Assembly: GCF_016808095.1 (NCBI RefSeq)
Contig: NC_068976.1
Span: 11,131,001-11,195,000 of the forward strand
DNA length: 64,000 nucleotides
From: Vigna angularis
Lineage: Eukaryota; Streptophyta; Magnoliopsida; Fabales; Fabaceae
Reading direction: 5' to 3'
Positions 48,012 through 60,960 of this stretch are shown here, piece by piece (within the stretch, counting starts at the first letter, position 1; each line of letters begins with the position of its first letter). The notes under the pieces are model-generated. The model was given only the letters and a program-made list of their open reading frames with translations. It was not told the DNA's origin and made no database searches. Position numbers and translations under genes: made by a program.

Positions 48012-51000
48012 TCAAGCCAAGGAGCATACCTTGTCTGAAAATGGACACGTAAATTTGACTTGGTGAAAAACAAAAATTTATTTTATTTTAGTTTGATCAT
48101 ACATCAATTTTTCTTTTTCTAAATGAGCACGCTAGCAACACGGAACACACCTTATCTTACCGGTTAAAATTTCTCCGAAATCACAAATTTGTGGATCTCA
48201 GGTATTATTTAATAATTCTCTCATAATTTTGTTGTTTTTAACAAATTTTAATCAATAGTAGATCGTGTTAAGAGAAATGTGTTGCTAATCTTTCTAGATT
48301 TCATTTTGTCCAAATATGTTTTCATTTTCAAACAATTTAAGTTCAAAGAAAACATATTTAAGAAACCTGGAAGGAAACACACCCACTTCTCCAACCTTTC
48401 CCACAGCTAAGTGCAAGAAAACAACCAGTACAAAACATAAGAACTGGGATTTCACCTTGTCTGATACTACTGCAGCAAAGTCGACTGTCATCAATATAAG
48501 TTGCTTGGATTCCCATCATCCATGATCCCAAAGATGTATCATCAAAGGCATAGGTCTTCAAAGAAGCACTACAATTTTTTGGGATAGAGCGAAGAATATT
48601 TATCAGATGGGCAAAATTGGTTTATTTTGCTTTTGTAATAATTACAAAAGCACCTTATTTTTACTGTCTTTAGTTTTCAAGTATTTGTACTGATAGTGGT
48701 AAAAACGAGATTTTGCAATTATCACTATACATATACAAATTCATAAAAAATAGGAAATATAGTGAAAAGAAAAAACCAGGTAGCCCTTGTGTAATTATTA
48801 ATATACAGATACAGATTCATAAATAAAAGGAAATGAAGTGAAAAGTAACAACCAGGTGCCCCTTGTGTAATTATTACTGAAAACATAGTAGCTGAAATTA
48901 AAATGAAAACAAATGTATAGTAAGCGTCCTCGAGGAAAAACCATGTATATGAAAAACCCAGAAAGAAAGCTACAAAAATTGCACAAACATATCAACCTTC
49001 TAAAGAACATCATAGATACAAAAGGAGACATTTTTTTCCCAGTGAGTCTCACCCCCCAACCTAGGTCTTAGGATGCGCTTGTTTGAGTCTAAAAACCAGA
49101 AAAAGGTATGGGATGGAAAAGTTACAGATCTACAGTATTATTGGGTCTAGGATAAAAAAAGCTTGCAACTTAATTTTATGCCAAACTTTGCAAGGTGGAA
49201 AGACTAGCACTCAACTGTCAAGTTTCAACTGCCCTCATTTTTACTGTACCCAGAAGATATGAAGTAACTTCATATTTGGTGATAGATAGAAAGGTACGGA
49301 GCTGGATTATCTGGATTAACTTTCTGTGGTCATAATGAAGGGACATCTATCAAGAGTTTTGAAAATAGACCAGTTAAAACATAAAGATAAAAATATTTAA
49401 CTAGATTTGGTATTAGGATTCAGCCAGAAAAATTGGAATTCAAAAAATAAGTATTTCTAACAAGTCTTTGCCAACAGAATTATTTCAGACTCCAGTGTTA
49501 CCGATATCAGAAAATATTGGAGACAGTAAAAATCCTTTATAAAATTATAACGGAAGTCAAATAAGGAGAAGAGAGTGAAAAGTATTAGCATGATAGAAAG
49601 GTTTAATTGTAGGACGAAGGATTTGTTTGAGATGTTGATGGATGAGAATAGGTGGAAGGATTCCACATATAATAATGAGAGGATTAGTAAAGGTGGTGAA
49701 TTTAGCATTTTCGATGGATCAGCAACTGGAACTAATTTGGAGTTGCAGGAGGGTAAGTTGATTGGGCAGAAGTGGAGATTTGGAAGCTGGTACTAAATTT
49801 TAAATCAACTTTCTAATTTCAAATAACTACAAAAACCTTCATTTTATGACTCAACTAAATTAAGTGTTGGCACGTAGGAGTGAGAAAACCTTTCTTCCTT
49901 ACTAAATTATTCATCCCTTTAACTAGTAGTATTAATGGTGATCCCTAAAAAGAGGGACTAAGTGTCAACGAAAATATTATTCAAAGACCCATTTACCAGA
50001 AAATTATTAAAGGACCTATAAGTCACCGCCTCAATCTTTTCAGGGATTATATTGAATATTTACTCATGTGCTAATAGATGGAAAGGTATAGAGATGGAAT
50101 TATTAACCTTCAATGGTTTTAATCAGAGAACACCTATTGCAGAGTTTTAAAAATAGAGCAGTTAAAACATGGAAAATATTAAAAGTAATTAACTAGATTT
50201 GATATTTTGATTCGGCCAGAAAAATCGGAAGTCAAAAAATAAGTATATATAGTACATCTTTGCCAATAGAACTTTTTAGTGTCTAGTTATGAGCACATAA
50301 ATATAAAAAGAAAATTACGTAGCTTTTTTAGCTATAATGCCAGACAAGGAACATGCTTCTGTGTAGTACAATCAATTAACATCCAGAGCCTCCTCTTTTA
50401 GGGTTCAGAAGCGTGCTTTGCCAGCCTAAATGCTGAATGAAGGAACCCATACCAGAATAAAAGAATCCCTACTTCAGTTTCTAAGGTTCCTAGTGCATAC
50501 ACACGATATTGAGAACTAACCTGTTTATATTAATGTATTGTGCCAAATTCTTTGAAATTATAACAAGTGAACCAGCTGCATGTCGGAAATACCTGAAGAA
50601 AAAATAACTAAATTGTGATTCATTTCATACTAGCAAAATTAAAACAGTTCAATGTGGTGATCAAAACTACTGAAAAGTTATATATCAGTACACTACTGAG
50701 ATATAAAGACTATAATTTATCATTGCTTTTGCATGAGACCTAGTTTTACTGAGCAATGTTGGATACAGTGATAAAGAAGGTAAAAGAAAATAATGTAAAA
50801 CAGAAAAAATTAAAAATAAACTATTCTATCCCATCCATTTGAATTCGAGTGAATGTAAAAAAGATTAACAAGAATTGATAACAATCCATTAGATTCTAGA
50901 TGGCTTACATCCAGTTTGTCACGTCACTACTAATGGCATGTTTGTAAGAAACAAGTAAAGCAAAGACCACACAATTCCACAAATCAATGCTTATAATATA

Positions 51001-54000
51001 TACACCGGCAATCATCAATTGCAGATCACAGTTTCCATTATTTATCAATATGTGTTTTGAAATAGTTTATCTAATTAATCATCACAAGTCATCTGTTTCA
51101 ACAATCCAACATTTGGCAGATATAAAAACATGTTTAATATGCCTAAGTCAAATAATTGTTCCCCCAATGCTTGCGAGCATTGATGTTATACTGTTGTATA
51201 TTGTGAATATCACTCACTTGCTCATTCAAGGATACAACGAGAAAAAAAATAATAAAATGGTTTCAATTTTCAAGAAAACGAAACTGAAGATAATTCCAGT
51301 ATAAAAAAAAAGGTACATATTACTCACGATTTTTCATCACCAAATTTCCACCAATCAGGTTCATACCACGGCTTTCCACTGAAAAATGCGCAAAATAAGA
51401 TGCCTGTTAGTTGAATACAAAAACTCAACCACAAGATTCAACATGTGACAATTTTTTTAAAAATATAATATTCAATTTGGATGCACAAGAAAATAAAAGG
51501 CAACAAATATTATTTGCGAGTAGACAAATTAGATAGATAAAAAATTCAAAGCCAACTGAGCTATCAGAAATTAACATAAACAAAAAAAGGCATCCACATC
51601 TGATGGCTAACTCTAACTTGCAGATAAACACACTTCTACAATAGTAAACACAAGATAGATAATAAGGAAGAAGCTTTAAAAAGTTCTATTAAAAAACATG
51701 GACAGTGTCAAACAGCTTTTAGCATGATTTGAACCATCTATACTACATAAAACAGCCCAATATATCCATAAATCAATTATCATAGACAGATATATTATCA
51801 CAACAAACTCAGATAAAGAAATTACTCTTCTGATATCACTTCTCCTGATTTCATGCATCCAATATATGCCCCATCCTGGCCACGGCGATGATCAAGAAGT
51901 TCAATTAAACCCTCTGCTAGGCCAGTGAACAGAGTTAAGAATGTCTCAGTTTCACATCTAGGAAAACGTAGGTTTTCCAAAAAATCTCCTAAATAAGAAT
52001 ATAGATATGCAATCATTACCCAGATCAATATCAATGCTGTCATCAACTTTCACATAAAAATCAGCATCCCAGTTCTGAACTGCAGTGCTAAAGAAAGTTT
52101 TTACTTTCTTAGGCAACTCTTCTTGAGCTTCCTCATGACCTTCCTGATGTAATAAAAACAAATGGTCAAGATATACACTTGGGTTGTTTATCAAGGTTCA
52201 ATTAAAAGAAAGCATATTCAAATGAGCATTGATATTATATCAATATATTTTAAATAAAAAGAATAGAGAAGCAAAATGGTCTAATTTTACCAAACCTCCT
52301 GGTCTTAGAAAAGAATTTGTTGAACCATAAATGGCAGTTTATACCTTGCACACGCATCAATGTTTTTGAGGTTACCAAGGTACAAAAGTATTTAAGAAAA
52401 CTCTAAATTCTGAATATTAGGAAAATAGTATCATACTTGTACAGTGAATTTGGATAAATAGCTTAATTAAATGCATATTTAACAAGCATACCAGATTAGA
52501 GCCTTATATACTGAAATAAGCTAAGCAAAAAAAGTTAAAGAAAGTTTACAAACTACTTCTCAAATAAGCACTCTATGAACTCTTCCAGGTGCACCCATAA
52601 AATCATAACCATAAGGTATTTATAATCAATTAAATTTAAGATAATTAAGTACTTCCTGTTCACTGAAATTATCCAAGGTAAAATATTAAACTTATTCAAA
52701 TTACAATAAAACAACTATCTTGCTTACTAGAATCAGGAAATCCTTTGTCGAGCGATTTTCCGCATCAATATTTCGATCTAAGCTATCACCACGATTAGCA
52801 CTGTCAATTAAAAAGTATTAACTCATATTGAACCCTGAATAATTTTATCATGGAGTACTAGATTAGGGAAATAAAGAAGATAAAAAACAATTGTAGCTTA
52901 AAAAGAAATCATGTGTACAAAGGATAAGTAAGTGGAGAAACCTCCGACCAATAACAAATCGAATGACCACTCCTCTTTCTTCAAGTTTTTTCAAGGCATC
53001 ACCTGTCAGAAAAGTGAAGATAAGATGTTAATTGACTAAGTAATATTGAATTGAACCAGAAGGTAACCAATCATCTTCAAAATAATCAACTGTTTACATT
53101 CTCGTAACTCAAAATGTATGCAATATATCAAATTTGTTATGTAACTTACCAAACCAAAAAGATTATGAAAATGTTAATGGTTAAAACTTTCAAACACAAC
53201 AGATGTACCCTAAATATGAACAAAAAATTATCAAGGCTTTTAACACTAAGTACATGATGAACCATAGTTTTAACATTTTTTTACAGAAAATAATAAAATT
53301 AATCCTTGGAGCTCAAAGGTAGAAAACTAGAAATTCTAAAATCATGAAAATAGCAATAAACCATCAATGTATAGATCGAAACCAATCTTCAAAAAAACTT
53401 TGAAAGAACAAACTAGCTAAATAAAATAGAATAAAAGAAAACAATGTCCAAATCAAACCCAAATCCAAACTGGGCGTGTCAAAATCACTGTCAAATTCAA
53501 AAGAAAAAAAAAAGTGCTTCAAAAACAAAATATCAAGATCACTATCTTTTACAAAAACAAACCACCAAACTCAGTTTGCATCACAACCAATGAACTTGAT
53601 CCCAGTGAAGACAAAGCAAAAGAGCACATAGCCTTATGTCAACTGGCACCAAATCCCTCTGAGCCATGATCAGTTCCTACAAAGACTCTACCTTACCCTA
53701 CCCATCTCCTAACTTAGCATTATCTTACACTTCCTTCATATAAAAAAAAAAAATTCTTGAAACGACTCAAGCGCGTATTAGAGAATTTTCTATGACCAAA
53801 AGAAAAAACAGACCTCTGGGCATCCAAGACCCCCTGAAGACATTTCTCTTCAACCGACTTCCAAATCCAGTATACACACCAATAACAGCAAGAAGCCTAC
53901 GATCAGAAGAGGCGCTTTTCTGGCCCTGCCCCTTGAGATACCCTTGGCTCTTAGCAAATGTCAATTCCATCTCAGCTTCCACAATCCTCCTCTCCAGATC

Positions 54001-54737
54001 CCTGTAAAGCAACACACACACACACTAATTCCAGTTCCATGATCCATCCACACCAATAGCACCCAAACAACACATCATTGAAAGAACAAAGCTAAAATTA
54101 AAAAAGAAAAAAGGAAGAACAACTTACCTGCATCCTAGCACCATTAATTTATCTTCCACTGTAAGAAACTTAGGCCTCTAGTAACCACAAAAAAAGAAAA
54201 AACGAGACAATAAAATAAGTTTGTAGACTAGAAATGAATTATTATAATATAAAACAATAATAACATCAGAGAAAATTCAAAGAAAAAATGAACCTGAGCT
54301 GAATTCTTCTTTAAAAGTCCGGAAAGTAAATTTCGGTTCTCTGCGTCTTGCCATAACCTAACAATTCCAAAAACAACTATCACTCACAGCTGTGCTTATT
54401 TAATCCATATCAGTAAAATCTTTAGCTTATAAAAACAATAAAAGAAAAAAAACAAAAACATAGAGCAAAACCGTTACGTTCAAACCGAAGAGCATAATCG
54501 TGTTGCGAATCACAAATCAATGCGTAACTAAGCAACAAGATTAATTCGATGGATCCAAAAGCGATTCGGAGAAACGATTTGAAAAAAAGAATGAACCGCT
54601 TGAGAGCGTACGTACCTGCCAGCGACGTAAAGCCAGGCTACGCAAGAGAAGAAGGCCATGACGAGGGAGGATTTGGAGGTCGGAACGGGCTTCGATCTCC
54701 CTCCGCCGCCGCGCTTCGTCGTCGGTAACGTATCCAT
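48012..54737 (-). CDS. Hydroxyproline O-galactosyltransferase (HPGT2/3-like)
   Basis: Golgi type II membrane enzyme, GT31 family, adding the first galactose to hydroxyproline of arabinogalactan proteins (family role). Twelve exons on the minus strand: 54616-54737, 54294-54357, 54128-54177, 53814-54001, 52942-53002, 52728-52800, 52020-52143, 51826-51913, 51328-51378, 50521-50592, 48456-48568 and 48012-48034. All are GT-AG with matching phases, giving 342 residues, near the 345 I recall for Arabidopsis HPGT2. Start ATG at 54737 ([10 protein letters not shown]), then an anchor at about 23-42 ([18 protein letters not shown]). The galactosyltransferase core includes [20 protein letters not shown], the DxD-type site [10 protein letters not shown] (Asp220-Asp221), [36 protein letters not shown] and the tail SSIRQ DKVCSLA. 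No galectin domain, as expected for HPGTs. The last exon is 23 bp and is chosen because it restores the family C-terminus. Confidence 0.94.
48097..48155 (-). other. Cryptic alternative last exon of the HPGT gene
   Basis: Sixty bases nearer exon 11 than the chosen last exon, the minus strand reads AAG|ATAAGGTGTGTTCCGTG, which would also give RQ-DKVCSV and then 13 other residues to a stop at 48097. It resembles the real end (ACAAGGTATGCTCCTTGG). Its acceptor (ACCGGTAAG) lacks a pyrimidine tract, so it is probably not used. Confidence 0.35.
49251..50285. repeat. Pair of about 240-bp direct repeats flanking the AHSA1 fragment
   Basis: Copies at about 49251-49494 and 50041-50285 share, in order: AGATAGAAAGGTACGGAG / AGATGGAAAGGTATAGAG; GCCAGAAAAATTGGAA / GCCAGAAAAATCGGAA; GTCAAAAAATAAGTAT; and TCTTTGCCAACAGAA / TCTTTGCCAATAGAA. 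They bracket the AHSA1 fragment within one intron. Confidence 0.75.
49575..49796 (+). pseudogene. AHSA1 (Aha1 C-terminal) gene fragment inside an HPGT intron
   Basis: A 73-codon plus-strand frame reading [40 protein letters not shown] and [14 protein letters not shown], then stop. This is the first half of the AHSA1 domain found in Aha1-type Hsp90 ATPase activators (family pattern: FSIFDG..TG...EL.EGK.I.QKWRF..W). It lies antisense in HPGT intron 10 (48569-50520), lacks the rest of the domain and ends at a premature stop, so it is a fragment. Confidence 0.8.
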
Positions 54738-55273
54738 CTCCGACCAATCGGTGGTGATGCGAATAATCGCAGTTCGCAACTCGATCACTGCTCAATCACA
54801 GTGATTAGAGACAAGGACTCTCTGTTTTAGATTCAAAGTTTTCATTTCTTGTGCAATTGTAATTTGTAACGGATAAATATATAAATTTATATAACTATAA
54901 TAATTGTTACTGAGTTTTACTTTGGTAACTCTGACTTTACAGTTCAAATTTACAGATTTTTTTCAACTTTCTTTTATTTTCTTATTTAAACACGCCTTTT
55001 TCTTCAAAGGTGTTGTTTGGCAAGATGTATCTAGAATGACTTAGGGTGTTATTTATTCTCAGTAAGCATTTACCTGTAAAAATTGACTTCTATCATATTT
55101 ATCTTAAATGATATTTTTTAAATAATTATTATAAAATGGAAAAATAGATAAAACTCTAATTACTTAAAAAATGATAAGATATTTTGTGAAAAACACAATA
55201 ATAAAAGTTTATTGGCATCATCTTAATTTAGTTCTGATTTTTTTTGTTTTTTTAAAAAATTGAGTCGAGTTCT
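54738..55273. promoter_or_regulatory. HPGT upstream region and AT-rich spacer
   Basis: Divergent from the next element. 54738 to about 54830 is the likely 5' UTR. The minus strand shows an AT-rich stretch with TATATTTATC near 54880 that could serve as a TATA region, not demonstrable here. GTTCT at 55269-55273 is the target duplication of the next LTR. Confidence 0.4.
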
Positions 55274-55514
55274 TGTAACATCCCAATAAATAGTAATTTC
55301 CATTAATCAGAACTAATCACATTTACAGAAAATACAGTGCAGTCTTAATATTTACAACAGCTGCTCCAAAAGAAAACAGCACGTACAGCAATTTTTCAGA
55401 GTTCAGAGACTGTCAAAAATACAAAACAGTTCTGAATGAACAGTTCTGCAAAACTAACACAGAACTTCCAAAATACAGTACAAAAAAATCTAACAGCTAC
55501 TACGGAAAGAGCCC

Positions 55515-55580
55515 CTACTGCTCAGCTTTAACTTCCACTTCCACAAGGTTGGCATCCTCCAAATTTTCTTCTTCCAGCAT
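55515..55580 (-). CDS. Conserved 21-codon acidic micro-ORF in LTR copy C
   Basis: ATG 55580 to TAG 55515, peptide MLEEENLEDANLV followed by EVEVKAEQ. Compared with A and B2, a 23-base deletion has removed the upstream DG.ASLEE codons and the original ATG context, yet the ATG-to-stop frame is kept at exactly 22 codons. Confidence 0.45.
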   Translation of the reverse strand: MLEEENLEDANLVEVEVKAEQ

Positions 55581-56444
55581 CTGCTCACATCCACAACGGA
55601 TGATCATTGCATTGACAAGACGGACATACAGAAACAGTAGACAACACAAGGAAAATTGCAAGGGTAAGCTTAGGTAATTTAATTCATACAATCAACATAT
55701 TTTAACATAGTAATTCAATCATACATTTCATACAACATTAGATATATATTCACGCATACAGTAACTCATCCAAATTCTCATAATTAAAGACTGTCCGGAC
55801 TGTATGATCCATGTAACCGCAGGCGTTCGTGCACCCGGGTGATGTAGTAACTGGGATACCCTCAACAGCTGCCACCCGAGGTTAACCCTTATCAGTCCAA
55901 AGTACTCAATAGGACTAGTGCCTCCTGCCATTCCCACGCATGAACTACTCCCCTCTACATGAGGATGAGCAATCACGGAATATCAGGATGAACAGCCATC
56001 AGCGATTTTACCATGGTCATACTACACTACTTCTCATATTCACATCATGGAGACGTTCCTCCTTGGAACGCTCATTCACAATCCAATCCAATAAAATTCA
56101 TTCACACTATCATTAGCACATTATTAACCATTCCTCTTATTCAGATTTCCATTCTGTGTTCCACTCTCTTAATTTAAACCAAGTTTATCATTTAATAGAT
56201 CCAGATGAATGTATTACAGTACACTGCTGTCACGTTTCTGAACAAAAGAAACGAACCATTTTCCATTCACGGACGTTAAGACAAATGAGTAATGTAATTG
56301 AGATTGAGTCTAGAATATCAGAATAATACTTAGGAAAATTCTAAGTATAAAGACTTGAGGTTAAATGAAAAAGACCATCACAGTTTAAATGAATTCAAAG
56401 AAATAATCAGAGCATTAATAAATTCGGAAACGAACACTGCCAGT

Positions 56445-56830
56445 CAAAGACCGAACGTTAATTAATAAATTGAACGAACGCTGTTGAAGTTCGCTCACGA
56501 AGCAATGATAAGGACGAGCGTTCAGTAGAAACCGAACCCTCCTTAGGACGAACGCTAAGTCAACGACCGAGCACCAAATAGAACGAACGCGCATTTGAAC
56601 GAACGTTCAGTATCAGACCGAACGCTAACTAGGACGAACGCTCAATCTAAGACCGAGAGCTCATTTGGACGAACGCTCAGGCTAATACTAAGCGCTGCTT
56701 ATAACGAACGCTGGAAAACGAAACCGAACGTTCTAAATACACTTAAATCTATTTTCAATCGTTGGGACACGCTAGGCTGAGCCGAACGCTCAGACCTAAC
56801 TCTTGACACCAATAACGCTCGTTCTTAACC
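56445..56830 (-). repeat. Hairpin-forming tandem repeats in LTR copy C
   Basis: About ten GAACGAACGCT/GACGAACGCT boxes every 30-36 bases, several paired with a reverse partner (GAACGTTCAGTATCAGACCG then AACGCT; CTCAATCTAAGACCGAGAG). More diverged than copy A. Confidence 0.8.
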
Positions 56831-58100
56831 AGAGTCCTTTCCAAATGAAAGAATCCTTACTCTAAGTGATTTTCCAGGGAAACCGAACGGTATAAGACCG
56901 TTCGATAACGAGCGTACATGATCGATCAGAGAAGATAAAATTTCCAGATTTTTCAACTCGATAACTTCACAGACTTTCATATGATTCAGAACTTTAAAGT
57001 TTCATTTCCATCATAAATTTCATACATTACAGGATTCATATTATTCCATCATAAATACTGAATTTTCCAGTTCCAAACATATCATTCCAAATCATACAGA
57101 AATTCAATCATATTCCAAATCATACATCACACTTTCTGCATAAAATTCAACAATATTCAACATCTCATCAACTCGAATTATCCATTTCCAAGTGCAGACA
57201 TACCAGCATTAACATACAGTTTCCAACATTATCATTCATATACAACCAGTGCAACATACTCGTACATGCATACTCCAAAATTCATATATTTCATACGATT
57301 CAACATCCAGTACACTTCATTACTGTCATAAACATCAAACCAGTATTAAATTAAATTACTAAAGCTTCCCTTACCAGGTCTAGCAGTGTACTTCCAATTG
57401 CTTAAGGTTTATCTTGATCACTCACGGCTTTCTACACAAATGAATCACTCCACGATTTTCACTAAATCTAATATACCAAAAATAACATAAGAATCAAACC
57501 TATAACCCATGCATGCAACCAAGATTTGGTTCGCCTGAACTAAAACAGACAAAGGTGCAGAGATGAGAACTTACCAGTTCAGTTCTCAGTTCTGTTCGGA
57601 TCAAAATGATGTTCACAGTGCAGAGGAGGTTTCTACGGTGTCTGAAATAGGATTTGAGAAGATGATGATGAGTTATCTTAGAGAGAAGATGAAAGAGTTC
57701 AGAGAAATTGCAGAGAAGATGGAAGATCAAAATTTCGTGAGGAAGAAGGTGAGTGCATGGAATAAAGAGAAGTGTTTTCAGAGAAATCATTTTCTCTCCC
57801 TCTTCAAACAGTTGAGCACTCACGCATTGCCACTTGGTTTCCACTACAGCTTTTAGAATCTTCCAACGTGACATATGGCATTCAGCACATACAAAGAGTG
57901 TAATTGTCTTCCTTCTCACGCAGAATGAACATCCATTCACTCAATGCCACCTGTTTTCCACTATCTATTTTCCAAACGTTCATCCATGACACTTGGCAGA
58001 TGCATGCAGTGAAAGTGTAAGTGCATTTTGACATGGCACGGCGCATTAAAAGGGTGAACAGAGAATTGATTAGTGTTTATTAATTTATCAGGTTCTCACA

Positions 58101-59737
58101 GTTCTTCTCTGTCATAATTGAATAAAACATGCTTAGATAAAAAAAATTTATAGCAAACTTCTTTATTTAAATGAAAAAATCATATAATTTTATGAAATTA
58201 TGTGTTATTTTTTGAATTTGTGATAAAATATAAAAAAATATGAAAAGTGATAAAAATTTAAAGATAATAAATAAAAAATGCATGGATAGATTTAACAGAA
58301 TTAAGTCTTTTAATTAATAAATTTTACATGTAAATATAAAATATGTATTTTTTAATGACTGATAGTAAACTATTTATGTAATTTAATGTAAGAAATTTAC
58401 GGATAAATGGTAAGAAATAAACTACTTAAGCATTCGATCTCGATTAGGAATATTTTGGATTAATAATAAAGACTTAATTTTTTTTAACATGTTTTTAACT
58501 AATTTTTTTTCTTAACCTAAAAATCATGAAAGTGGATTTCATCTTTGTCAACAAAACTTTTTCTGCATAGAAATTAAAAACCTAGCCTAAGATTTTTAAA
58601 ATTCTACCATTTATATATTAGAATCTAAAAATTTAGCCGTAGAACACTGTTACAACTTTAATGGCATTGTACTTTGTAGTTATTATAAACTCTTATTTTG
58701 TCTCACTATGTGAAGTTTCTTTTCTACAAAATAAATGAATTATAATTACACTCATATGTTGTACTAAACTTTCGAAAATATTAATTTTTGAAATTATATG
58801 AACTTTAAATAAAATTATAAAAACGTGCTATAAATTTTATGAAATTTAAATTCATTGTAAAAAGGGTTAAATAAAATTTGATCACTTAAATATTAATGAG
58901 ATTGAATAAAATATTTTTTCAAGAATTAATTAGTAAAAATAAATAATATTATAGAATTTTAATGATTAATATTTCATGTAATCGATTTTTTGTTGAATTT
59001 TTTAACATTTTTTTATTTTGAATATATGAAAGTATTGTTTATATTATTTATTAATTTATTTATTTCAATGCTATTTCAATATTTTTTATGACAAGCATTT
59101 AAAATTTTTAAATTTTATTATTATTAAATGATTTAATCATGACGTATTTATAATAAAATACTATTAATAATATATGGGTGCTTGATTTTGAAATATTGAA
59201 ATGTCTTACTTTGTACATTTTATTACCCAATATAGTGGACTTTTTTGAGTTGATCTTGGATCCAATAAGAATGGCTGGAAATCCAATAGAGGTTAAACCT
59301 TTTTGTGTCTTTATTTTGTGCTAGCATGACTAGATGGTTTCATCATCCCTTTTCTTTTCGAAGTGTGATAAGTATTTAAATTACTTAATTTTAGATTATT
59401 TTTAACACTTAAAATGAATCCAATTAATATATTTAAGTAAATAAACATATTTAACTTAGAAATACATAATATGGTAATGATAATTGGTTATTATCACGAG
59501 TAGTGTTTTTATCCCATAAAACAAGTGAAAGTGATTTTATTAGTATAAAATAATGTTTTCATCAACTTGTTAAGCCATCTTAATAAAATATGATAAGCTT
59601 TCATAGGTAATATTTTTATCATAATGATTTATAGAAATTTTCATTTTCACTATATGATTCTCAAGCATATACTCATCCCTAGTAATCTAATGAAGTTTAT
59701 AAGGTTTTGGATGAAAAAATTGTGAGAAATTTAACAT
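58101..59737. other. AT-rich intergenic DNA
   Basis: No gene, RNA or repeat structure recognised. Parts near 59200-59737 may belong to the 3' side of the decayed Ty3/gypsy remnant that follows, but no protein similarity was seen. Confidence 0.5.
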
Positions 59738-60960
59738 TTACACCAACCTAGTACTATGATAATTGTAGCATGATTTACTATCCACAATGAGAGAACATGA
59801 CATCTTAGAAATTTGATATTTGGTTTGAAAAATGTTTTTTCTTTCGGATGTACCAGGATGATAGGGAGTGATCTTCCTAACAAAAAGTGCAAGGATAAAC
59901 GACTTCAACATGAAAATCCTTTCAAGTTGGCTTTTCTTCTTCTTCAAAGGAAGAAGAAAATGAGTTGCTCACATCTTGGATCCTATACAAATCTTCCCCT
60001 TAAGGCTATGATTCATTTGTTGGGGTACTTAAAATAGTTGTGGCATCCACCTAAACACTTGAAACATGTGATCTTACTAGTATGAGTGTAGGAAGAAATT
60101 TCTTTTCTTTGTTTTTTTTTTCCTTTAATTTTCTCAAGATTTTAGGGAGGATTTATCCTTAGTTTCTCCTTAAAGCTAATTTCCTCCCTTAGCTCTTACT
60201 TGTTGGGATAATAACTAGAGTGAGCATAGTCTTTCTTTAAAAATAATACTCTCAAATTGTGTTGTTTTACCTTGATACAAAGTTATTCCATATCATTTAA
60301 ATCTTTGTAAGGTAAAAGCTTAACTTTATCTCTTATCTCAAGGTTCAAACCACCCCATGAACCTAGCTATGGTGGTATCTTCTTCTTCCCTTATCTCAAA
60401 CCTCATCATGTAAAACTCTATCTTCTATCTATATTCTTCTACACTTGTGTGTTTCTGTTGGAGCTTTTAGAGCTTGTCCATCAGTTCCCCATTATAGTAA
60501 GAGGGAATGTGTCTCCTCCCTATGGAGATGCTTGTCTCTCACCATGGAAGTCCACTAGTACATGGCTTATACCTAGAAGCTAATGGTAGCCAGAGGCACC
60601 TTTCTCTCCTCATTGACTTGGTGGTAAGCAAAAAGTTATTCCACCTTCATTTACCATATAAATAAGGAAGATCTACCTTAGCCTCCCTAGGTGTGTGTTC
60701 TCTTCTATTCCTACGAGAAAGATGTCGATAGTACTCATTAAGTCTCATGTTGTTCTCATAATATTGTGATTTCCCATATTTCAAGCCTCAACTAGAATGT
60801 CTTTGACTTCTACTTATTTTTATCTTATTTTGAACTTCTTATTTTTGTTTCATTAACCTAAGTTCCTCTTCTTGAATAACGAGTTAGGTTTCTCTTTCAA
60901 CTATTTTTTTTTTCTTTTTTTTTTCTATAGAGTCTCTTGTTTTCTCAACAATTTGAGTGA
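59738..60960 (-). pseudogene. Ty3/gypsy gag-protease remnant
   Basis: Minus strand, many stops and shifts. The Gag domain at about 60230-60720 reads KVDLPYLYGK, then RRHIPSYYNGELMDKL, LQQKHTSVEEYR, KIEFYMMRFEIREEEDTTIA and RFMGWFEP, matching the plant Gag pattern SYYNRELMDKLQ...SVEEYRQ...GIREEE.TTIARF. A protease piece at 59738-59870 reads ERKNIFQTKYQISKMSCSLI followed by VDSKSCYNYHSTRLV, where intact copies have (I/V)DGGS. Neither LTR nor pol is visible. Confidence 0.82.

Larger units (their letters stand above)
55274..58100 (-). mobile_element. Solo LTR, long GAACG-repeat family (copy C)
   Basis: A 2827-bp unit with + strand ends TGTAACATCCC and GGTTCTCACA, flanked by a perfect duplication GTTCT (55269-55273 and 58101-58105). 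Same internal order as copy A: micro-ORF, box array, donor CCTG|GTAAGG (exon end 57375), donor GAACTG|GTAAGT (57575) and CT-rich leader. A 146-codon minus frame at 57500-57940 runs through the leader; the matching frame is closed by a stop in copy B1, so it is not counted as a gene. Confidence 0.87.

Noticed and set aside
57500..57940. 146-codon frame in LTR copy C, related to a 95-codon frame in copy A
   Set aside because: CT-rich leader with few stops by composition; the matching frame in copy B1 contains a stop (near 37792), so no sign of coding constraint.
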